NCBI GenBank assembly: GCA_964630295.1
Contig: CAZVTU010000038.1
Location: 1-5,839 of the forward strand
DNA: 5,839 bases
DNA from: CAZVTU01 sp964630295
GTDB taxonomy: Bacteria; Patescibacteriota; Minisyncoccia; Minisyncoccales; RBG-13-42-11
Direction of reading: 5' to 3'
The notes under the pieces are model-generated. The model saw only the letters and a program-made list of their open reading frames with translations. It was not told where the DNA came from and searched no databases. Below are positions 1 through 4,609 of this stretch, piece after piece. The number at the start of each line of letters is the position of its first letter. Positions within the stretch are counted from its first letter, which is position 1. The position numbers and the translations under genes were made by a program.

Positions 1-112
1 CTCGCCACTCAAGATATTTAGCAATTCTTGCCAAAGCCCCGACTAACCATCTTCCTGACCAGAAAAGAATTAAACAAGAAATGATAAAAATTAAAATATA
101 AATCCCGACCAT
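1..112 (-). CDS. Sodium/calcium exchanger-family (CaCA) membrane protein, N-terminal fragment
   Basis: I translated this partial gene by hand from the ATG at 112-110; it runs off the left edge after 37 codons. The protein begins MVGIYILIFIISCLILFWSG and continues RWLVGALARIAKYLEWR. That is one hydrophobic helix (residues about 2-19), then a Trp/Gly/Arg turn and an amphipathic stretch, which resembles the first helix of prokaryotic Na+/Ca2+ exchangers of the CaCA superfamily. Such proteins exchange Ca2+ for Na+ or H+ across the membrane. The alpha-repeat motifs that would prove the family are outside the window. The start lies 7 nt after the stop of the antiporter gene, so it should be the third gene of the transport operon. 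There is no Shine-Dalgarno; the frame stays open upstream to a TAG at 139-137, so a non-ATG start a few codons earlier is possible. The family call is inference from a short N-terminus. Confidence 0.6.
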   Translation of the reverse strand, partial: MVGIYILIFIISCLILFWSGRWLVGALARIAKYLEWR

Positions 113-119
113 ATTAAAA

Positions 120-1301
120 TTAAACAGTTTTTGGGACTATTTGCCATTTTGTAATCAGAAAGGAAAGTAAGAATGGAATTATAAATTTAAAAGCAATAGT
201 TGAGGCAATTAAAACCGAGTAGAGTTCCGGGCCAATGATTGTCTTTTCAAATAAAAATTTTATAATCACAATACTGGTTGAAAATCTTACCCCCAAGGCA
301 ATTCCCATTAAAATTGAGGGTTTTGTTCCCAATTCTTTTCTTCCTACTAAATAACCGGCTAAAATCTTAGCGCTATATGTCACCGCTATCACTAAAAATA
401 CCAGCCACGAAGCAGTTAAAAGATAATTTACATTAGTATCTATCCCTACCCAAAAGAAAAAGGTGGGACCAAAAAAGGCATAGGTTAAAAATTTAATTTG
501 GGGTTCTATTGCTTCAATTCTCCTTTCAGGTAAGAAATTTTTAGTGGCTACTCCAGCTAATAAAGCTCCGATGGCTGCTGCCTCTACAAATTTCCCCAAA
601 CCAATAAATAAAAAGAAAATAGCTAAAACCAGAAGGGAAATGGCTTCAATCTTCTTTACTTTCATTCGAGATACTCTCTCTCTTAGCTTAATTATCCCAA
701 AAGTGAGAAGGAATAAGCCAAGCAAAGAAAGTAAAATAATTAACAATTCCCAGACATTTATAGTCTTCTCAACTTCACCAGTTAAAATCGGTGCTGCTAG
801 GATTGCTATCACTATTACTAAAACCTCGATAATATCATCTAAGGTTCCGATCCCCAAGATTGATTGTCCTAATTTGCTCTTAGTTAGGTTAAACTCATCC
901 AAGATTGGAATTAAAACTGCTTCTCCTACAGTGGCAAAAGATAAAGCTACCAAAATTGAAATAAACCAATCGTATCCAAAGACAAAGTGAACTAATAGAC
1001 TTCCAAAAATAGCTTCAAAGAAAATAATTGAAAAAGTTGACTTTATTATAAACTTTCCGAGTTTTTTTATTTTCCCCAAATCCAACTCAAAACCAATTAA
1101 AAAGAGCAAAAAATACATTCCCAGCCAAGCCAAAAATCTAAAGGTTTCAGAAGAAGTAATCTCTGAAAAGGGATTATGAAAAGTGAAAATTAAACCCAAA
1201 ATTAGGGCAGCAAAAATCCAGGGAATTCTAATTTTCTCCAGTAAAATTCCGAAAAAGAAAGTAAACAAGAATATTCCGCCTAAAAGTAAAAATATATCCA
1301 T
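120..1301 (-). CDS. CPA2/Kef-type cation:proton antiporter, membrane domain only
   Basis: This 393-residue polytopic membrane protein has about 12 hydrophobic segments, including residues about 2-20, 26-41, 56-72, 84-108, 113-134, 145-170, 184-204, 222-253, 296-316, 327-350 and 358-386. Family landmarks of the Na+/H+ exchanger fold (PF00999) are present: GILLEKIRIPW (18-28), FLIGFELDL (67-75), ATVGEAVL (123-130), and FGPTFFFWVGIDT (277-289) before the C-terminal helices. The acidic pair D155-D156 in TLDD matches the ion-binding Asp-Asp of electrogenic CPA2 antiporters. R339 in GVRFSTS lies in the late helix that carries a basic residue in this family. It ends just after the last helix, with no TrkA-N/RCK domain, so it is an exchanger module without the usual KefB/KefC nucleotide regulator. 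Transported ion (Na+ or K+) cannot be read from sequence. The ATG is 6 nt after the ATPase stop and has only a weak purine stretch upstream, consistent with coupled translation. Confidence 0.88.
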   Translation of the reverse strand: MDIFLLLGGIFLFTFFFGILLEKIRIPWIFAALILGLIFTFHNPFSEITSSETFRFLAWLGMYFLLFLIGFELDLGKIKKLGKFIIKSTFSIIFFEAIFGSLLVHFVFGYDWFISILVALSFATVGEAVLIPILDEFNLTKSKLGQSILGIGTLDDIIEVLVIVIAILAAPILTGEVEKTINVWELLIILLSLLGLFLLTFGIIKLRERVSRMKVKKIEAISLLVLAIFFLFIGLGKFVEAAAIGALLAGVATKNFLPERRIEAIEPQIKFLTYAFFGPTFFFWVGIDTNVNYLLTASWLVFLVIAVTYSAKILAGYLVGRKELGTKPSILMGIALGVRFSTSIVIIKFLFEKTIIGPELYSVLIASTIAFKFIIPFLLSFLITKWQIVPKTV

Positions 1302-1307
1302 AATATT

Positions 1308-3869
1308 TTATTCTTCAGTTTCGTGACGGGTAATAAAATACCATTTGGTAATTTCAATTAAAATTAAATTTAAAAATCCTAAGCCGAGAATTAATTGCCA
1401 GTCAAAAAAGTTAAGAGGTTCAGTTCTTAAAAGATTTTGCAGCGGTGGAAGGTAGAGACCTGCAAGTAAAAATAAAATAGAGAAAAGCCAGGCAAAAATT
1501 AGAAATTTATTAGAAAATAAATTTATCTGCCAGATGTTTTTTCTTAAACTTTTACAAGCGAAAATGTAGAAAATTGAATCAATAGCTAATCCAGAAAAAA
1601 TTAGAGACCTAATATGAGATATATCATACCCCGAACATTTCATCAACCATAAAAATAAACCCACCAATAATGCAATATTTACCAAGCCAATAATAAAAAT
1701 TAAAATTTTCATTTCCTTAGTTAAAAGAGGAATTTCAGGACTTTGAGGCCTTTGTTTCATTAAATCTTTTTCTTTAGGTTCAAAAGATAGGGCCAAAGAA
1801 AGGGGTCCATCTTCAATTATATTTATCCATAAAATTTGAACAGCTAAAATAGGAAGAGGTAATCCTCCAAAAATACTTGTTCCCACCAAAAAAACCTCGG
1901 TAAAGGCACTACAAAATAAATAAGTAATGACTTTTCTGATATTATCAAGTATTGCTCTTCCTTCTTCAATTGCAGCTGTAATAATTGAGAAACTATCGTT
2001 GAGTAAAATTAAATCTGCTGTTTCTTTGGCTACCTCTGTTCCTGATCCTAAAGCCACTCCTACATCTGCTGTTTTTAAAGCGGGTGCATCATTTATTCCG
2101 TCCCCGGTCATCGCTACTATCTCTCCTCTTTTTTGCCACGCTTTAATGATTCTCATTTTATGTTTTGGTTCCACTCGGGCATAAATTTGAATTTTAGTCA
2201 AAATCTTCTCGAATTCTTTTTCAGAGATTTTATCTAAATCTTTTCCTTCTAAAATATTTTCTTTTTTGGCATCGAATCCAAGTTCTTTGGCCACTGCTTT
2301 TGCAGTTAATTTATGATCTCCAGTTACAATAATTGGTCTCATGCCGGCTTGTCGGCAAATTTTTATTGCTTCTTTTACTTCTGGTCTAATCGGATCTTTT
2401 AGAGTAATAAAGCCAGCAAAAGTAAGGTTATTTATTTCCTCTTCTAAATTTTTAATCTCTGACTCGGATTTTTGAATTTTTTTATAAGCTGAAGCTACTA
2501 CTCTTAATCCCTGTTGAGTTAGTTTCTCTAATTGTTTTTCTAACTCTCTTTTTTTCTTATCACTTAAAATTGATCTCTCTAAAATTCTCTCAGGAGCTCC
2601 GCAGACATATAAAATTTTTTCTCCATTCTCCTGGTATAAAGTAGCTGCAAATTTATTTAAAGGATTAAAAGGAAATTCCATTATTTTTTTCTTTTCAAAC
2701 TCTTTTTTAGAACTGACACCAGCTTCGATTCCTGCTTCTAATAAAGCTCTATCAGTTGGTCTTCCTCGAAAAATCCATTTCTCTTTAGGTTCCTGAGGGT
2801 TTTCAATAAAAGCTTCGGAAGTTAAAACAGCTGCTTTTAAAGCTAATTTTTTAACTCCTATTACTTTATCTACTTTCATTTTTCCTTCAGTAAGAGTACA
2901 AGTTTTGTCAGTAGCGATAATTGAGGTACTTCCCAATGTTTCAGCCGAGATTAATTTTCGAACTAAACCTTTTTTTCTTAATATTCGCTGCATTCCTAAA
3001 GCTAAAATTACCGTCATTGCTACTGGTAATCCTTCAGGAATGGCGGCTACAGCTACAGCCACTGCTGTAGTAAACATTTCAATAAATTTTCCACCAGTTA
3101 GTATTCCTTCAATAAAAATACCAAAACAAATAAAAGTGATGATTAAACCGATAACTCTGGAAAATTTAGCTAATTTTTTTTGGTAAGGAGTTTTTTCTTC
3201 TTTTGTTTCTCTGACCATTTGAGCTACTTTTCCTATTTCGGTATCAACACCAATCTCAGTAATTACTACTTTCCCTTTCCCTTCTTCGACAATTGTTCCC
3301 ATATAAACCATATTATCTCTGTCAGCTAAGGGAGTCTCTTTTGCTATTACTTCTGGTTTCTTCTTTGCTAGCAACCATTCACCAGTTAAAGCTGTCTCAT
3401 TTATTTTGAGATTTTGGGATTCAATAATTCTACCATCTGCTGGGACTTTGTCTCCCGGGTTTAAAATAATGATATCCCCGGGAACCAATTCCTCAGAATC
3501 AATNNNNNNNNNNNNNNNNNNNNNNNNNNNNNNNNNNNNNNNNNNNNNNNNNNNNNNNNNNNNNNNNNNNNNNNNNNNNNNNNNNNNNNNNNNNNNNNNN
3601 NNNGCGCCAAAAATAACAATGGCGTCGGTATACTCTTTTAAAATTAAAGTAATAATTCCCGCTATCAATAAGATATAAATCAAGGGGCTTCGGAATTGTT
3701 CTAGAAATATTTTTAATTTTGATAAAGGTTTCTCTTTAGGAAGCTTATTTTCTCCGAATTCTCTTTGTCGGATTTTCACTTCTTTTTCGGTTAACCCCTC
3801 TTCAATGTTACTTCCTAAAATTTTTACTACCTCTTCTTTTGGTAAGTTATGCCAAAAAATCTCAGCCAT
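1308..3869 (-). CDS. Cation-transporting P-type ATPase, Ca2+-ATPase-like (type II), interrupted by an assembly gap
   Basis: The 853-residue ORF (34 codons undetermined) has full P-type ATPase architecture. It contains an N-terminal cation-ATPase domain (about 1-60), M1-M2 (about 60 into the gap), the A domain ending in TGEW (162-165), M3-M4 with PEGLP (278-282), the P domain DKTCTLT (321-327; phosphorylated Asp321), an N domain with FPFNPLNK (399-406) and VCGAPE (422-427), the hinge (DPIRP 492-496, VTGD 515-518, TGDGINDAPALK 588-599), then M5-M10. PEGLP with Glu279, and M6 Asn683 and Asp687, match Ca2+ ligands of SERCA, and Glu658 in M5 matches SERCA E771. SERCA T799 and N768 appear as Glu686 and Ala655, so Ca2+ is likely but not certain. 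Three core motifs deviate: TGES to TGEW, DKTG to DKTC and KGAPE to CGAPE. First gene of the transport operon, 51 nt after tRNA-Glu; no Shine-Dalgarno is seen. The start at MAEIFWHNL fits the family's usual N-terminus. Confidence 0.9.
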   Translation of the reverse strand: MAEIFWHNLPKEEVVKILGSNIEEGLTEKEVKIRQREFGENKLPKEKPLSKLKIFLEQFRSPLIYILLIAGIITLILKEYTDAIVIFGXXXXXXXXXXXXXXXXXXXXXXXXXXXXXXXXXXIDSEELVPGDIIILNPGDKVPADGRIIESQNLKINETALTGEWLLAKKKPEVIAKETPLADRDNMVYMGTIVEEGKGKVVITEIGVDTEIGKVAQMVRETKEEKTPYQKKLAKFSRVIGLIITFICFGIFIEGILTGGKFIEMFTTAVAVAVAAIPEGLPVAMTVILALGMQRILRKKGLVRKLISAETLGSTSIIATDKTCTLTEGKMKVDKVIGVKKLALKAAVLTSEAFIENPQEPKEKWIFRGRPTDRALLEAGIEAGVSSKKEFEKKKIMEFPFNPLNKFAATLYQENGEKILYVCGAPERILERSILSDKKKRELEKQLEKLTQQGLRVVASAYKKIQKSESEIKNLEEEINNLTFAGFITLKDPIRPEVKEAIKICRQAGMRPIIVTGDHKLTAKAVAKELGFDAKKENILEGKDLDKISEKEFEKILTKIQIYARVEPKHKMRIIKAWQKRGEIVAMTGDGINDAPALKTADVGVALGSGTEVAKETADLILLNDSFSIITAAIEEGRAILDNIRKVITYLFCSAFTEVFLVGTSIFGGLPLPILAVQILWINIIEDGPLSLALSFEPKEKDLMKQRPQSPEIPLLTKEMKILIFIIGLVNIALLVGLFLWLMKCSGYDISHIRSLIFSGLAIDSIFYIFACKSLRKNIWQINLFSNKFLIFAWLFSILFLLAGLYLPPLQNLLRTEPLNFFDWQLILGLGFLNLILIEITKWYFITRHETEE
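3504..3603. other. Assembly gap (100 N) inside the P-type ATPase
   Basis: Exactly 100 undetermined bases replace the end of M2 and the first part of the A domain of the ATPase (codons 89-122). A round 100 is a common placeholder for unknown length, but the reading frame matches on both sides. From memory of related ATPases, roughly 46 residues usually separate the M2 'DAIVI'-like stretch from 'EELVPGD', against 39 here, so the true gap may be about 20 nt longer. That comparison is inference. Confidence 0.97.
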
Positions 3870-3875
3870 TAATTC

Positions 3876-3904
3876 ATTGTAATCAAAAAAGGAGCTTAAT
3901 GAAA
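3876..3904 (-). promoter_or_regulatory. Possible promoter for the ATPase operon giving a leaderless mRNA
   Basis: On the minus strand TACAAT (3881-3876) matches 5 of 6 bases of a -10 box and ends 6 nt before the ATPase ATG, so transcription would start at or beside the start codon. A poor -35 candidate, TTTCAT (3904-3899), sits 17 nt upstream. The absence of any Shine-Dalgarno before this ATG would suit a leaderless transcript. In DNA this AT-rich such matches are frequent, and read-through from the tRNA-Glu gene is an equally simple explanation. Confidence 0.25.
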
Positions 3905-3920
3905 GTCCCGTTAGAAATTC

Positions 3921-3996
3921 TGGTGCCGCCTACCGGAGTCGAACCGGTGTTCCGAGACTGAGAACCTCGTGTCCTTGGCCACTAGACGAAGGCGGC
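3921..3996 (-). tRNA. trnE: tRNA-Glu, anticodon CUC, with encoded CCA end
   Basis: The minus strand folds as a complete 76-nt cloverleaf. The acceptor arm GCCGCCT pairs fully with AGGCGGC (7 bp), followed by discriminator A and a genomically encoded CCA (3923-3921). The T arm ACCGG/CCGGT has 5 bp around a TTCGACT loop. The anticodon arm CGAGG/TCTCG closes with a G-U pair around the loop TTCTCAG, giving anticodon CTC (3962-3960), which reads GAG. The D-arm region TCGTCTAGTGGCC closely matches bacterial tRNA-Glu as I recall it. It lies 51 nt upstream of the ATPase on the same strand and 74 nt downstream of the cassette terminator, so it may lie at the head of the transport transcript. Confidence 0.96.
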
Positions 3997-4070
3997 GAGG
4001 ATTAGAAGGTAATGATCCTTTATTTTACTCCTTTTTCTTTAATTAAAATAACATAAAATTTAAAATTTGT

Positions 4071-4130
4071 AAAAAAGAAAAAGGCGCTACCTCTGATGCT
4101 AGAAAATACCAGAAAATGGAAGTAGCGCCT
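4071..4130 (-). terminator. Intrinsic terminator of the 78-aa cysteine-rich gene
   Basis: Read on the minus strand, AGGCGCTACTTC (4130-4119) pairs with GAGGTAGCGCCT (4093-4082) as a 12-bp stem with one T-G wobble, followed by the T-rich tail TTTTTCTTTTTT. The 25-nt loop can form a small inner stem, CTGG with CTAG. It begins 25 nt after the stop codon of the 78-aa gene and ends before the tRNA. The opposite strand has no T-tract, so it acts in one direction only. Confidence 0.85.
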
Positions 4131-4139
4131 CGAGGTTAA

Positions 4140-4381
4140 AAGTAAACGAAGCTTCTTAAGTAAAGGCGGAAAATCTTATTATCTTCACTTTACCCCCATT
4201 CACTCTATATTTAATAAGTGTGTGGCAGACCGGACACATTACCTCTTTGACTTCCGACCAACCCTCGTCATTATTATTCTTGGCCCCTATCATTATTGGG
4301 AACCTAGTATGACATCGTGGTTTTATGCAGGTTATTATCCTTGTCGTTCCGCCACACACTTTGTTTGGCTTCCGTTTACTT
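4140..4381. repeat. Inverted repeat bracketing the 78-aa gene (arms 4140-4152 and 4368-4381)
   Basis: The left arm AAGTAAACGAAGC (4140-4152) is the inverse of AAGTAAACGGAAGC (minus strand, 4381-4368), differing by one inserted G. One arm covers codons 4-9 of the 78-aa gene; the other lies just after its stop codon. In the mRNA the two can pair over about 13 bp with one bulged G, extendable by a G-U and an A-U pair. This could be a 5'-3' contact within the message or chance in AT-rich DNA. I see no transposase or target duplication. Confidence 0.4.
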
Positions 4382-4392
4382 CTTCTTGACAT
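4156..4392 (-). CDS. Small cysteine-rich protein of unknown function, possible zinc ribbon
   Basis: I do not recognise this 78-residue protein. It opens with a strongly basic stretch (SRRSKRKPNK, 2-11), then carries C13, a CX4C pair with adjacent His (C22-C27-H28) and a CPVCH pair (53-57). CX4C plus CX2C separated by 25 residues fits a zinc-ribbon or treble-clef fold, and with the basic N-terminus hints at nucleic-acid or ribosome binding; that is inference. The C-terminal half (LIKYRVNGGKVKIIRF) looks like beta strands. The start is well set: AAGGAGG lies 6 nt before the ATG, the only strong Shine-Dalgarno seen here. Its codon use differs from the other genes: 7 of 8 Ile codons are ATA where neighbours mostly use ATT, with AGG, CGG and GGG also used. 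It has its own terminator and follows a terminator-containing palindrome, so it looks like a self-standing, possibly acquired, unit. Intact Shine-Dalgarno, frame and paired Cys motifs argue for a real gene. Confidence 0.75.
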   Translation of the reverse strand: MSRRSKRKPNKVCGGTTRIITCIKPRCHTRFPIMIGAKNNNDEGWSEVKEVMCPVCHTLIKYRVNGGKVKIIRFSAFT

Positions 4393-4398
4393 TCTTAA

Positions 4399-4405
4399 CC
4401 TCCTT
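4399..4405 (-). promoter_or_regulatory. Strong Shine-Dalgarno of the 78-aa gene
   Basis: AAGGAGG on the minus strand ends 6 nt before the ATG at 4392, within the purine-rich run AAAAAGGAAAGGAGG. It fixes the start codon and contrasts with the ATPase, antiporter, exchanger and Mur-ligase starts, which lack one. Confidence 0.9.
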
Positions 4406-4444
4406 TCCTTTTTCAGAGAAGAAAGAGCTAAATAGTCCCCAAAA

Positions 4445-4537
4445 TCATCAAAAAAGCCGATCCTGAGGACCGGCTGAATTTTTAAAAAGATATTTAATTA
4501 AAAACTCAGCCGGACCTATGATCGGTTCCTTTGATGA
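4445..4537 (-). repeat. 93-nt imperfect palindrome, candidate structured RNA or leader
   Basis: The arms 4445-4485 and 4498-4537 are inverse copies matching at about 34 of 41 aligned positions, around a 12-nt AT-rich loop. Blocks in order are TCATCAAA/TTTGATGA, CCGATC/GATCGG, CCGGCTGA/TCAGCCGG and TTTTTAA/TTAAAAA. In minus-strand RNA three of the six mismatches become G-U pairs; in plus-strand RNA only one does, which favours a minus-strand transcript. Its downstream half alone forms the terminator at 4450-4475, so the long and short folds exclude each other. It could be a terminator with a companion arm, an attenuator leader of the 78-aa gene, or a palindromic mobile relic. Only one copy is present in this window. 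Confidence 0.7.
4450..4475 (-). terminator. Intrinsic terminator downstream of the PBP-Mur ligase pair
   Basis: On the minus strand AGCCGGTCC (4475-4467) pairs with GGATCGGCT (4463-4455) as a 9-bp stem with one G-T wobble and a TCA triloop, followed directly by six T. It lies about 135 nt after the Mur-ligase stop and about 58 nt before the 78-aa start, so it separates the two units. It is embedded in the larger palindrome, which could compete with it. Confidence 0.8.
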
Positions 4538-4543
4538 CAAAAA

Positions 4544-4573
4544 AATATAGTTTTAGCCTAGAATACAACATAA
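4544..4573 (-). promoter_or_regulatory. Possible promoter just upstream of the palindrome
   Basis: On the minus strand TATATT (4549-4544; 5 of 6 to a -10 box) lies 18 nt after a weak TTATGT (4573-4568). Predicted initiation near 4537 would coincide with the first base of the palindrome, making the hairpin the 5' end of an RNA. The -35 match is poor and the region is AT-rich, so this is tentative. Confidence 0.25.
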
Positions 4574-4609
4574 TATATTTAAATAAAAGACGAATTTCTA
4601 ATAATTTTA

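Noticed and set aside
544..990. Open frame of 148 codons on the plus strand
   Set aside because: It lies wholly antisense to the conserved antiporter gene, is rich in Lys/Ser/Thr/Ile without family motifs, and is best explained as a shadow of the real frame.
1927..3678. Three open frames of 85-93 codons on the plus strand (1927-2184, 2905-3186, 3406-3678)
   Set aside because: All are antisense to the P-type ATPase, whose motifs cover the same bases; one runs through the N gap. None has a recognisable domain.
3870..3877. Two-codon upstream ORF (ATG AAT TAA) whose stop overlaps the ATPase start
   Set aside because: It has no Shine-Dalgarno and overlaps the region where a leaderless transcript would begin. 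ATG-AAT-TAA is expected by chance in AT-rich DNA.
3885..3910. Possible terminator after tRNA-Glu (GGGAC...GCTCC followed by TTTTTT on the minus strand)
   Set aside because: The stem has an A-C mismatch and only about three strong pairs, so it is too weak to call; the tRNA may read through into the ATPase gene.
3921..3996. tRNA-Glu as an integration (att) site for the adjacent cassette
   Set aside because: No repeat of the tRNA 3' end is present in the window, there is no integrase, and the odd gene lies on the 5' side of the tRNA.
4445..4537. Palindrome as a CRISPR repeat or insertion-sequence end
   Set aside because: There is a single copy with no regularly spaced repeats, no transposase and no visible target-site duplication.
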